From Epiperipatus broadwayi (lineage: Eukaryota; Onychophora; Udeonychophora; Euonychophora; Peripatidae), in assembly GCA_028023455.1 (NCBI GenBank), contig JAQFVV010012969.1, positions 234,450 through 298,449 of the forward strand: a DNA stretch of 64,000 nt. The letters are read 5' to 3'. The position numbers and the translations under genes are program-made. Position 1 is the first letter of the stretch, and each line of letters starts with the position of its first letter. A model generated the notes under the pieces. That model ran no database searches. It worked only from the letters and a program-made list of their open reading frames with translations, and was not told the origin of the DNA. This document shows, one piece after another, positions 45,151 through 57,908 of the stretch.

Positions 45151-47862
45151 ATGACAGACAAAAATAAATCATGGCCCTTATTCCCAGGAGGTTGTAAAGT
45201 CATCAGCCAAGGCAGCAGTGCAGAGGATGCTAAGAATCCTCTGATTGTGGACCCAGGTTGCCATCTGATGATGACTTTTTATGCAAATACTTACAACTGC
45301 AGATTACTTTCAAGTGAAGGAAGATTGCAAGAATTGGAAAAACTAATCTCATATTAAATGAGATATTATTGGACTTTATGAAGTTAGAAGACAAGGTGAA
45401 GAGACAATTGATTCAAAAAGTGGACACGTACTCTATTATTACAGACACAAATATTGGAAGTACAAGTGGAGTAGGATTCATTAGAAATAAAAAGTGGAAG
45501 TACGACATTGTAGAGATTGATAGTATATTGGACAGAGTGGCAAGATTGGTTATTCAACTTAATAGCAGATACCAAACATAGATAATTCAGATTTATGCTC
45601 CAACAAGTTATCATAGTGTTGAAGTAGTTAATGCTAGAATTGGTAAGCAAATGAAAGATGAAAGTGCTGTAGATAAATTTGATTATGGTAATAGAAATGA
45701 GAGAGGTCATAGACTTGTGGATTCTGCAAAAAAAATGAAAACTTTATATTATGAATTTTTTTTTTTTTTTTTTTGAGAAAAATGTTAAATGGAAATGACA
45801 TGAAAGCATCCAAATGAAGGTACAGCAGAATTGGATTATATTTTGGCTAACAGAAAATATATATTTCAAAATTGTAATGTCCTAAATAAATTCAACACAG
45901 GAAGTAATCATCGATTAGTAAGATGTATAAGACACATGTTAATGCAAAACTATAGAGACAAAAAATTATTAAGAAAAACAATATTTACAATTGATATTCT
46001 TAATCTTCAGAAATGTTCTAATGAATTTAAATTAGAACTTGCAAATCATTTTCAAGTATTAATAGATTTTGAATATGATCCAAATTTGAATGAAATAGGA
46101 AAATAACTAACACACTTTTAAAAACTGCAACAAAAATAGCTGGTAGAATAAAGGCAACAATTGAGCAATAAATTCCTACTGAGACAACAGAATTTATAAA
46201 GAAAAGAAGGGATGTGAAGATATATAAAAATGATACATTAAGGATTGAATATCTCAAATTTGGTAAAATAGTGTGAAAAAAGTGTGAACTAGTAAAGAAA
46301 GCTGTAGAAGAGATTACTAAAAAGAGAGATGATATCATGAAATTAAAAGAATAGTTCTTTCAATAATTATATAGTAATAAAGAACAAGTACCTTCTACAT
46401 CTATTACATCTTCTGAATTATCCAGAATTTTCACTGAAGAAATGAGACATGAAATTAAATTTATGAAGGGAAAAGCTTCAAGTAAAGTTGAAATTATAAT
46501 CAATATATTAAAAGAAGCAGGTAAAGAAATAGAACATTATTTGGCAAAGTTATATACAAAATATCTAAATGATAAATATATACCAGATGATTGGAAGAAT
46601 GCAGTATTAATATTTAAAAAAGATGATAAAGAAGATAGAAATTACAGACTTAGCAGTCTTTTATCAGTTTTATACAAAAATTTTACGAAGATAATTCCAA
46701 CTCGTCCACAGAGAACCTTGGATTTTCAACCAATCAAAATAACAAGCTGGATTTAAAAGTGCTTTTAGTACAATAGATCATATCTAAGAATTAAGAGAAG
46801 TTATAGAAAGAACCAATGAATATGAGTAGCCATTATGCTTTGGATTTGTAGATTATGAAAAGGCATTTGATTCTATAAGCATTTCTTTGGGGTATAGACC
46901 CAGGATATTGTTCCAAAGAATATTTATAAAAATGCAACAGCAACAATTAGATTACATAATGATACTAGGAAGATTAACATTGAGAACAGTGTAAAACAGG
47001 GTGACTCCATGTCTCTAAAACATTTTTACAGCAGTACTGCAAGAACTATTTTATGGATTAAAATGGAAAGCTAAAGGAGTAAAAGTAAATGGACATTATT
47101 GAAGTCATTTAGACTTTTGCAGATGATGTAGTTGTTTTAGCAAATAATGCTTCAGAACTTTAGGAAATGTTACAAGAATTATCAGATGAAAATAAGAAAG
47201 TATGATTAAGGGTAAATGTTAAAAAGACTGAAGTAATATTCAATGATTTTCTCAAAAGATGAAAATAAAAATTGATTGTGATGAGTTAGAAGAAGTTAAC
47301 AACTACAAATACCTTGATCAGATTATTATTACAGATGGAAATATAATGGGTGAAATTAATCATAGAATTAAACTTGGTTGGAATGCTTTTGGTAGAAATA
47401 ATATTAAAAGGAAATATGGCTATGTGTTTGAAAAGGAAGGTTTTTAATGAATGTGTTTCACCAGTTCTTATTCATGGATCTGAAACTTGAATAACTAATC
47501 GAAGAGCAATACAGAGACTTCAAATCATTCAAAAAAATATGGAGAGATGCATGTTAGAAGAAGTAACAAGAAGAGATCAAAAATGCAATACAAAGGTAAG
47601 AGAGCACACAGGTGTTACTGATATTATTGAAAGAATTAAAAGACTGAAGTGGAACTGGGCTGGGCATATTTCTAGAAGAGATGATAATAGACAGATTATT
47701 GAAATCTTAAACTGGATTCCAGAAGATTGTAAAAGACCCAGAAAGAGTCCACATGTGAAATGGTGGATGAAATAAAGTGTGCAGGGGTGATGTGAAGAAG
47801 AGAGGCTAACTTTCATCCTGCATTGGATTGATAATGTTTGATGGTGATGATGACTTGCATAT
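45151..47862 (+). pseudogene. RTE-clade LINE, longest copy, endonuclease-reverse transcriptase
   Basis: Order on the plus strand: an N-terminal segment with L-L-S-S-E-G-R-L-Q-E-L-E (45301-45340); AP-endonuclease pieces G-V-G-F-I-x-N-K-K-W and I-I-Q-I-Y-A-P-T-S (45455-45605); E-x-D-Y-I-L-A-N-R-K and a G-S-N-H-R-L-V-R end (45826-45925); reverse-transcriptase fingers P-D-D-W-K-N-A-V-L-I (46580-46610); V-D-Y-E-K-A-F-D (46850-46873); F-A-D-D at 47116-47127; Y-K-Y-L-D-Q-I-I (47305); and W-A-G-H-I-S-R-R-D-D-N-R (47658-47693). A (GAT)n tail follows. The part of the endonuclease around the G-D-F-N motif is deleted between A-P-T-S and A-R-I-G-K-Q, and frameshifts are many. Once it copied itself by target-primed reverse transcription; this copy cannot. 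Confidence 0.85.
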
Positions 47863-50800
47863 ATATAAATAAATAAAGGCTTTATAAGTTTTTAACATCT
47901 GGAAAAGATAAAGCTGAATCAATCATATACATTTATTACCAAATAACAATACATGGAGCAAGCTAGATTTGCTCTTTCTAAAACAGCTGAAGTGTCATCA
48001 GCAAATTCAGGATAACCCATGGTCTTTGTGCTTATCTGCTTTATGAATGAAATTTATCAACCACTGATTTTTGTAAATGTGGGCAAACAGTGACTGTCGG
48101 ATTTATGGCTACAACTGGTAGAATTAAAGAACGTAATGAAGCGACTACTGCATATTTCGCCTAATTGGAATCTCTAAACGTTTCTTTATGATAATCTTGC
48201 TAATAATCCCGCTGTCTAAATCCATATACTAAAAAATAATAAATAAATTGCCAAATACAAGCTAAGCAAAAGAAGTAAATTGAGTATATGTGAAAAAAAA
48301 AAAAGTAAATCAAAGCATGATGTCAGATTAGTTTATTAAGCTGACACAGATCGGTTGGGTTGTATATAAAGAATATTATTTTGAAAAATAGAACCTGTTC
48401 TTCCATTAATGAGATTATTTATTAATTCTAATTAATCTAAGAGACGATTAGATCAGTTGTTAATTAATAATGATAAGCAATCCTGGAATGATCAACGATT
48501 TCGGAGATGTCAGGTGTTTTCTTTGATTAAAATTTATAATTTATTTCTGCAGATGTAGCAAATACAAGAAAATGTATTAAATGGGTTTTTGCTTTTTTTG
48601 CTTTCTCTGTAAAACATTTTTTTAAATTATGTTATAAAATCGTAAATCTTAAAACTAATTAAGATATTTAAAAGTCAATTAATAAAAAAAAAAATGACAC
48701 CTTAAAATAATTAAGTAAAACCAATTGACAATGTGTAAATTCCGTTTACATCTCCGAGGATGCGAACAAGATGCATCGCGAGAAAAGTAAATTAAACTGC
48801 ATAAGTCCGCGTGTGCGCAGAATATTCACATAATAATAAGCAAAAAAAAAACATCAGTGTTGTTAATACGAAAAAAAGAATGATGAAATTTAGAGACTTA
48901 ATAGTCTTTTGTATAGATCTGATAAATTCTAAACCTAGTACTAATATGAAAAATTTGTACATATAATAAAGGGAGAAATTATCCATAGAGATTTGAAGAG
49001 ATGAGTTACAAATTGAGTTAATCCATCGTGCTTGCAAACTATTTCGGAAGTAATTATTCATTCATAATTTATATATTTTTATTTATCACTTTTGTTAACA
49101 TGTTATAAAATTTAATCTAATTACAAGGATTTTTTTAATTATTAAATTAAGTTTAAAATTTATATATATATTTCCAAAATCCGTAGTTTCAGAATTCTAC
49201 CGTTTGGAGAAAATAGAAAAATATTTCATTATTAAAACTAAAAAATTTCCGTTTTCTTAAAATCCATAAATATATGTGTGAAAAGAAGTGTGACTTGCGG
49301 TTATGTAGTTTGAAAAAAAGTATTAAAAATTCTTGCATTTCGTGCATGTTCATCCGCATAAGCTGACATGATCATGCATTATCACTCATATGCTACCTAT
49401 CATAATAAAAAAAAAAACATTTTTAAAATGGCCCTTAATGGCAATCGTAATTATGACAATTCTTTCAAGCCTTAGGGAAGCCCCAAAATACTTTTTGAAA
49501 AGCTTAAGTATTTTTATGTAAATAAAAGTTTGTGCGCATTTGATGAATAATTAATGAAGGATTACTTCTGTTATAATCAATCCTAAAATAATCTGCTGTA
49601 ATAATCATATTACTTTTGGGAAGACTTATTACAACCAATATACAATATTTAGGGACCCGTGAATACATATGGAAAATAATGGGTAACCAGAAAGTTATAC
49701 ATGGTTGGTTGACACCCTTATATAATTATGCTTCAGCTGTAATATACATATTGAATCATAAATGCTAATATGTAAATCATATAATAACAGCCTCAAACCT
49801 AAGTAAACTGATTGGTAGACAAGGCAACATTTCTGTTAAATTTTCATAATTTTCATTTATAACCTGTTTGTACTGTTGCTCTGGCAATAGATTCATATTT
49901 TGATAATTTAATAATAAAATAGGCATAAGATAACAACTTCAATTTCATTATGTAAATTATTGTTAAGTCAATGTTTATAAAAAAAAAAAAATCATTAAAA
50001 TTATGAAGAACTAGGTAAAAATTACATTGGGAAGATTTTAGATTTTATATCATGATGTTTTAGAATCAAAAAATGTTATCAGCAATAAATCATTAATTAA
50101 GTTAAGTAATTTTGTGTTATTAACTTTACTTTTATTCATTACATACACCAGTCATCATATTAACATGCTATGAGCACAATATGTTAGTTCTGAATTTAAA
50201 TAGTATATAGTTTCGCTATTCACCAAAAAACTTTTAAGGCTCTACTGTATCTGGTTCACAAGTTATGGCATGAAATAAATGACACTTTCTTACCATTCTG
50301 GAATATTTTCAATATGATCTCTATTACGATCACAAAATCTTGAATATTCTTGCAACTCATAAATTCACTGCCACACCCAATTTGAATTATTACTAATGTT
50401 TTTATAACAGTTTTGCTGAATTTAAAATAAAATTTAATGTGTGTTATTCTATCACAAGTTAAGATATGGAACACATTGTCACATTTCATATACCAGTGAT
50501 CCAGATATGCTAACATTTTTCCAATTTTTATAGTGAATAGCTAAACTCTGTTTCTACATAACATTGCACTAATTTAGTGATGTTACTGCAGAAAGTTTGA
50601 AGAATCAGACACAAACCATCTTTTTACTGGGACATACTGTGTATATATGTGTTTGAAATTCTATAACGTAACAGAATGGGCCTTGAAACAATATATAATT
50701 CATATGGGACACCATTTTCCTTCATATATTATGGCATAGCCATTAAAAGAGATGTGTGTGGGTAGACTGGCCATGGACCACACAATACTACAATAATTCA

Positions 50801-51842
50801 GAAAAGCATGTTTCAAACTTACTAATACAGATCTAAACACTAAAATGACTTTCATCATAAAATCATATTAAGTCATAGTTAAATTATCAATAAAGACATT
50901 CATAATGTCAAACAAATTTTACATCAGTCTTCTAGGATTAATGAGTAATAAAAAAATAACCATCAGTGGGGGTGATTGAGACAAATGTAAAGAAGAAAAA
51001 ATATGAGAGAATGGATTACCATGAGGATATAACAAACACTCCTCTAAATGAAGCCTAATATCCCTAACTCTTTTTTCCCATAATAAATAAAATCAAATAC
51101 ATCATGGTATGAATATTTAAAAATAGATTTTAGTGGCCTAATGCCATTAAATCCAATTTACAAAATATTTAACTCTATAACTTGTAAACAATCATGATTA
51201 TCTTAATTCTGTCCAGAAACCAACAAACAAAATTATGTAAATAATGATTTTTAAATAAATAAATAATAAAATGGAATTTTACGAAACTTGAGTGCTCGAA
51301 ATGAGATCAGTCTGAGAATCTTAAGCTCCAGAGTCTGGTGTTTTACTTCTGGATTAAATCATACAGGGGTAAATCAAAAGATTTTATTGCTTAGGATGCT
51401 TCCCAAAATTAACAAACTACCCTTCATTCACTCAATCAATAAGCAATATAGATGAATTATTTGAATGAGATACAACTTGGATATAAAACCCAATGCTGCT
51501 TTGATGTTTGAATCATACCCACATTAAAATAAAAGATAAAACTTAAATCTCTTTTCAAATATAAATTCTTTTAATAGACATAGCTTCAATTTCTAAGAAA
51601 ACAATTTACATAATGACAATACTAGTGCCAATAATAATTGTCATCTGGGAGAAATTACTTCATTCCTGCCTATGCACTGAATGAATAAAACAAATATATA
51701 TATATATATAACTCATGCATATGATTAATTAGCTTAAAGCAACATTAATTCACTTAATATTAAAGATGGCACACATTATATGTAATTCTTATATTCATTA
51801 TATCTTCCTTACATTTCTTAATCAGCATTTTTTATTCATCAT
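47863..51842. other. No gene recognised
   Basis: AT-rich DNA. A GC-richer patch with several CpG at 48740-48830 (CTCCGAGGATGCGAAC, CGCGTGTGCGCAG) has no recognisable gene. The minus frames 48792-49061 and 50256-50516 have no domain. 51295-51400 (AATCTTAAGCTCCAGAGTCT) may be a very decayed SINE. Confidence 0.55.
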
Positions 51843-52563
51843 AACAAGTGAAACTCAATATTATAAGAATTATTAGGCTGAGCCCTTTTGGGGAACTTTA
51901 GTTCCCATATTCATAGCCTGTCTTGGGAGTGTTGGCTTATGATAAGATTTTAAACCGAAAAACTGGGTGGTAATTTATGCAAATTTATTCAATATGTTCA
52001 TATAGTCCATTTTCTGAAGATTGAGAAGCATGATTCCTTCCCGTTTATTGCATTGTTGTCATTTGCAATAAAGCATGCTTCCTTTATTTTTCGTTTAGTA
52101 TCATTACACTCAAGTCAAAGTGCCTTTGCTGAAGTGGGTTCAAATATACGGCCAGTAGTTCTTTGGTGTTCATATTATGAAGAGACCTGCACCAACATTA
52201 ATATCAGAACTTCTCAACATCATTACTTATATAGGAGAGCACTAAATAATACTGAAAATAGACCTATATTCCTCTAACACCAAAGAACTACGGGCCTTAT
52301 ATTTGAACCCACTTCAGCAAAGGCACTGTGCACCGAGCATAATGATACTAAATAAAAAATAAAGGAAGTGTGCTTTGCTTCTCAATCTCCAGAAAGTGGA
52401 CTATATAAAAATATAGAATAAATTTGCATACATTACTACCTAGTTTTTCGGTTTAAAATCTCAACGTAAGCCGATAATCCCAAGATAGGTTATGAATATG
52501 GGGATTAAAGTTTCCTGAAAGCACTCAGCCTAATAATTCTTATAATATTGAGCTTCACTTGTT
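51843..52563. mobile_element. 721-bp foldback element with about 300-bp arms
   Basis: Arms 51843-52170 and 52275-52563 are inverted copies around a 104-bp spacer. Matches include AATATTATAAGAATTATTAG / CTAATAATTCTTATAATATT, TTTTAAACCGAAAAACT / TAGTTTTTCGGTTTAAAA and GCTGAAGTGGGTTCAAATAT / ATATTTGAACCCACTTCAGC. The left arm has about 40 bp more than the right. A B-box-like GGTTCAAAT lies in each arm. The frame 52053-52277 follows from the palindrome and has no known domain. No TSD was recognised. Confidence 0.85.
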
Positions 52564-53156
52564 TGCATAAAGCACAATTTATAACATACTACTCAAAGTT
52601 GAAGTAAAAACAAGGATTTTATTAATATTTATAATGACTTATTACAATAAATAATAAATAAAAATAATAACTGCTTTTCTTTGCTGTAAAAGATTTTGAA
52701 TACAAGTGGTCTTTCCTACAAATATATGCATGTTTGCAAAAGCAATTATTAAACAGATTTCTTTGGGATATATATATTTATAATATTGTTAAAAAAATTT
52801 TTTTTTTGTTTTTCGATATATGTATAAATAAAAATATGAAATAAAAATGCATAATTTAGACATTTACTTAAAAAAATATTAAAGATAAGTTTAATCAAAA
52901 AAATGTTAATGTAGACATTTACTAATCAAATATTTATGCCATTTAAATTCACTATCATGCCTTTATTTTTGGAATTAATGTTGAGGTATTATTGGAATGA
53001 AATGTTCCTTTATGTTTTCTCTTTTTTTATTCCTAATATATTTTAATGTAAACTTTCTTGGCCTATATTATTCCCTTTATACTGTAGACCAATAAAATGC
53101 CAGTTTAGATATTTTCTTTAAAGCGTAATCCCTGCCACATTTTTTCAAATAAAAAC
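52564..53156. other. No recognisable feature
   Basis: AT-rich, A/T homopolymers; nothing recognised. Confidence 0.6.
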
Positions 53157-53509
53157 AACAGTGAGTTAAATACTTTAGAGACAGGCTTTAACCTATATCA
53201 TATGTGTCTTGAATGTTAATAATAGTCAAACAATATCTTTATCTGCTGATAGAGGGACCTCTCAAACCTTGACACAAGATAGCGACGTTTATAAAGATAA
53301 GAGCGACAATCCTATCTTTAACCTAACTTTCCATTTATATAAGCCAATCTGAAGCATCCAGATTTGGGAGCAGGTGTCGAGGCTTGAGAGATCACTCTAT
53401 CGGCAAATAAAGATATTGTTTGATTATTATACACATTCAAGGTACATATGATATAGGTTAAAGCCTACCATGCTTAATAAATAATTACAACTTAACAGTG
53501 AGTTAAATA
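53157..53509. mobile_element. Hairpin element flanked by 16-bp direct repeats
   Basis: Two 93-bp inverted arms, 53183-53275 and 53374-53466, start AGGCTTTAACCTATATCATA and end with its complement. The loop is 98 bp. Outside, the 16-mer AACAGTGAGTTAAATA occurs at 53157-53172 and 53494-53509. Ten bases separate the left repeat from the hairpin and 27 the right. Long direct repeats would suit target-primed retroposition of a hairpin-forming sequence, but there is no clear poly-A. Confidence 0.7.
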
Positions 53510-54087
53510 AATTGTTGTTATTCCTCCTTTCCTTAAAAAGACTGCGATGGGATTCATTATCCAATTATAAATGTGTAGGTTTTTTTAAAAAATAAATTTG
53601 TATTTGAAATAAAAATTTGTTTCAATAGATGACAATCTTTCCCGGCATTTCCTTACTAGAAGAATAATTCCAAGGCCTTATTTCAATTAGTAATGCATCT
53701 TAATTATTACTAGTAATACTAATCTTAATATCTGATATTACTAGTGATACTAATGTTTTAAAGCAAGATCAGCAAGTGGTGTAGACTAATAACATGTCTG
53801 TGATACAATTTTATGTAAACTACATTAAAATGCAAAGGATTATATATTAATATGAAAATAATTTTTTTAGACATCTTTTTTTCTGATCAAAAAAGCAAAG
53901 TGTGCTCTTTCCTTTTTAAGCCAATTCTGACACATTATCAGCCACAATTTTCATTCTTCAGCTAATTAGGTATGCAATAAGTATCGCTTAATGTTTCTGA
54001 TATATTTTTAAAAAAGAAAAACGTTTAGCAAGAATATGTAACACTTTTTATAAATTAGTTTCTGCAATCAATTGAAATACAAGAAAT
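53510..54087. other. No recognisable feature
   Basis: AT-rich sequence without a recognised gene or repeat. Confidence 0.6.
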
Positions 54088-54106
54088 AATAAAATTAATA
54101 TGTCAA

Positions 54107-54178
54107 GCGTTGGTGGCCTAGTAGTTAGCATAGCTGCCTTCCAAGCAGTTGGCCCAGGTTCGCTTCCCGGTCAACACA
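54107..54178 (+). tRNA. tRNA-Gly(TCC)-like retroposed copy, probably a pseudogene
   Basis: A full 72-nt cloverleaf: acceptor GCGTTGG with TCAACAC, A-box GGCCTAGTAGTTAGC, anticodon stem-loop GCTGC-CTTCCAA-GCAGT with anticodon TCC at 54140-54142, and T-loop TTCGCTT. Mismatches are C2-A71 in the acceptor and one A-C pair in the T stem (CCAGG/CCCGG). It is embedded in a short unit (54104-54194) with a 3-nt leader and a trailer ending in A-run, flanked by the 16-bp repeat AATAAAATTAATATGT at 54088-54103 and 54195-54210. So it arrived by retroposition of a tRNA-like transcript. Its function as a tRNA is doubtful. Confidence 0.8.
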
Positions 54179-54210
54179 TTTGACACATGGAAAAAATAAA
54201 ATTAATATGT

Positions 54211-54584
54211 ATTTCATTTTATAATTTCTTTTTAAAAAATAATTACCCCAACATTGTTTCTAAATGCACATATAATTTCTATCTTCCATATTTACACACT
54301 TCAAGGACATCTGTGTTTTTAATAACAAATGGTTTAAAAAATATGGACTATAGATTAAGAAAGTAAAGGAAATAATTATTAGTTTTTGATTAATCTACTA
54401 CTGTTTGGTTATTATAAAATGTTAGTATAAAATAGATTTAATATAAATTTATGTTATGTGTAAGAGCACAAAACTTATTTTACCTTGGATACCTTCTTTT
54501 AAATATATATGTAGACCATAAATCTAACAGCGATGTACCCTATTACAATCTATAAATATGTAATCAATCAAATTTTCCAGATTT
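54211..54584. other. No recognisable feature
   Basis: AT-rich; nothing recognised. Confidence 0.6.
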
Positions 54585-54775
54585 AAATCCATATTTAAGA
54601 TATCCTATGGATCAGAAATGTAATGATACAAGGGATATGTATGTGGCTGAATGACTAATATGTTTCTTAAATATCTGAAACTAATCAAGCATATTAATCA
54701 ATTAGTTACATATATATCCCTTACATTATCATAATTCTAATCCAATGGGTAATTTAATATGGATATAAATTATTC
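54585..54775. repeat. Decayed inverted repeat
   Basis: About 54585-54650 and 54705-54775 are degenerate inverted copies (AAATCCATATTTAAGATATC, ACAAGGGATATGTATG versus ATATATATCCCTTACATTAT, TTAATATGGATATAA). Much older than the other foldbacks. Confidence 0.5.
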
Positions 54776-57700
54776 TCATCAATATTATGGAATGTCTTGA
54801 ATATTATATATACGATCATCAATACTAAATACATGCGAGCTTCAAAACTAAAGAGGTCGTAATTAAAACTTACAAATAGAAAATTCTGACCGCTGTTTAC
54901 GTATGGACGCTCAGTATTTCAAACCCTCAGTTACCTTTAAGAATTTTGTTACATGAAATACACGCATAGTGAAAAACAGCGGCCTAAAACATTTTTCACA
55001 AGCGAATAGGATTTATGATAGGCTTTATAAGCGGTATGGTGCAAATTTAAGAAAGCGATTTAATTGGTTAATATATTTACAAGGAAATATATATATACGT
55101 ATGTATTAGACTTATTTATTTTAAATATAAAAAAAACCTTAATGGAATTTTTTTTTATTATATAAAAAAGGTTATTTGGATATTTTAATTTTTGCAGATG
55201 TTTTAATGTATAATTATAGTTAGTAATTTCTCACAGAAATTAACAAATGTAACTAACTTTTCATTGGCAATAAAATCATTTTATTTAGAAATTTTATTGA
55301 AGTAAACATTTTTCACACATATTAATTTTTTTTAAAAAAAAAAAAAACTATTAAAAAAAACAACCTAAATTGTTTATTATTATTGATTTTTTTTTTTTTA
55401 AGTATTCATAAATATCATTTATTTTTTAGATAAAATTATCGTTTTTATCACAAATCTATATTTATGTAATATGTATAAACTCTTGATGGTTATAAACTAA
55501 TGAATACAATTTAGATACCAAGGAACCATAGTCAGATATAATCTTATATCTAGTCTTATATTTGAATATTTATCAATTTTCAACATCCAATAATACTTCA
55601 TAAAGAAGCTCTAAAGCTTTTTCTTATTCTTATTATCTTTTTCTTTCTCTTTTGGTTTTTATGTCTTTTATTAAAATCTCTATTATTTGCAGTAATGATA
55701 CAAGTATTGATGTCTGTTGGATGACCATAGCTGGGCCAACAGCAAAACAGTATTTTAAATTCAACAGAAAAAAGTGGCCATAAACACCCCTTCATATTAG
55801 TTAGAAAATTTTAGAAATATGCAGAATACCCTTTGTATGATTGCTAATCATCAATCTCAATTTGATATCACATAGTAATAATAAATGAAGTAGAAATTGC
55901 AATGTTCAATTTAAAAATTGATTCAATCGAAAAGAATGATATATATAAGATAAAATTGAATAGATAGAGAACAACAATTTAATTTGAAATTTGAAAACAA
56001 TATATTAGATAGGCAAGACAATTGTGGTGTAGTAGTCAGTATCTCATGTAAATCCATGATATAAATGCAACATTGAAATTGGTGATAAAGACTAATAGTG
56101 TCCTGATATACGTGTTACCATTGAATGCTTCTATGATCCCATAATTGCATAGCATAGACTAAGATATGTGCATGCATTATCAGATACATTTTCAGATATA
56201 CTTGATGGCTAATAGACCAGAGATTAGAGTGGCCAAAAAAAAAAAAAAAAACTTGATCTCATGCAAATATAATATTTTGGTGGTACATAACAATACATTA
56301 TCATTTGAATAAATGACTTCAGAATTACAACAAAGTAGCAACAGCTTGAAAAGAAAAATGTCAACGTCCTAAACATCAATATGCCAGCATTACATGCCAA
56401 AGCAACAGCATAATGTAATAATAATAATAATCCATCAAAAATATTTCCATAAAAGAACAACATCCAACTTGCACATAACAGCCTGAAAATCATATTACAG
56501 TCATGACCAGATATGACCCTGACATAATCAATGCACAACCATTTTGCAATCATAAGAGTACACTTCTATTATCATTTGATTTGGCCTTCCTGCAAACTTC
56601 ACAAGGCTTTATGAATGATAGGGATAATGATTCAACAGATAACTATTACCATTGGGTCAGTTCCTACTAATCTTTTCAACAGTTAAAGTCCACCAGTACA
56701 AGACATATTTGTTATAAACTTGTTTGCATCAGTGTCTCTATAATGACCCCATATACTTCTCAAAATCATTATCCTTGCATCCTGTTTCACCAGAACTACA
56801 GCAGTTTTTGGATCATATATCTATAAAATACAAATGTAACCAATTGCCACTAACATAAAAATAAGTAAAATATGATACCATCATCAAAGAATTTTAATAT
56901 CATTTGACTTACAATCAGTGCATTACATTTATTTGACTGATCAGATAATTGGCAACACTGACTTACTGACCATGACTAACCTAGCTAAAAGAATTAACTA
57001 TAAGATTTTCTAGAAACCTCCAGTATTTTGGGATGTTTTGTAGCAAATGTAAATTCTACGAAATATTACTCCATCAAAAAATATGGCATACATGTTAACT
57101 TACAATCTCTTACCTCCTATCCTTTATAGCTTGTATGCACTAACTAAATAGTTGCAAACTCTGATAGTTTAAATATCTATTGACTTCTATTTAGTTATCT
57201 GCATAATTATTTTCTTTAGAAGCTGAGACTCAGCAGAGAATTAATTCCAATAATTTAGTAGCAAAATAAAGACAAATTCAATATATGTTTTCTTAAATAT
57301 TTTGTAAACAAGTTTTGCAAGTATTAGCATATTATAAATGTGTGTAAAATTATTTAAATATGTATTTTCCGAAACTAACTCATAACATTCGTGAAGAAAT
57401 GGATTAAGATGCTGATGGTAATAATAATAACACAGAGATAAAACAATGTCAACAATGTAAGAAAAATTTTCCAATATTATACCAATACATATATCAAAGA
57501 AAAAAACGTATTCAAACGATTGAATTAAATGGAAAAATAAGAGCAAACCAATTTTCAGCAAATTGATAATATAAAATTTTTTATCATTCACTGCAATTGT
57601 TAAAATTCTAGATAAAAAGTTCTGAACTGCAATTAATAATTTTGATATTCAGATGATGGAATTATTTTAAAAAGATGGTGGGTAATGGCAAACTGTCACC

Positions 57701-57891
57701 CAAATATCAGGTTATCATTTGCCCAGAGTATTTATTACCCAATTGCCTAGCTTGAACTTTAAGCAAAGCATACGTACTATAAAAATATTCAATCATGGGG
57801 GGGTACAAATAAAATTAAAACAAAGAATCCTCAACAAGTACTAACTTTTAGAAAAATAAGAGAGAGAAAATTTTGGTAGAAAAAATATGAC
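54776..57891. other. No gene recognised
   Basis: AT-rich. Minus frames 56224-56553 and 57241-57591 are over 100 codons but rich in Phe, Ile, Tyr and Leu, as expected from A/T-rich antisense, and show no domain. An A-run lies at 56235-56250. Confidence 0.55.
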
Positions 57892-57908
57892 AAACTAACA
57901 TTTTTTTT

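Noticed and set aside
56224-56553. 109-codon open frame on the minus strand
   Set aside because: Composition (Phe, Tyr, Ile, Leu, Cys runs) is what AT-rich antisense gives; starts in a long A/T run; no domain.
57241-57591. 116-codon open frame on the minus strand
   Set aside because: The longest frame outside repeats, but hydrophobic low-complexity, with no start context, no domain and no neighbour evidence.
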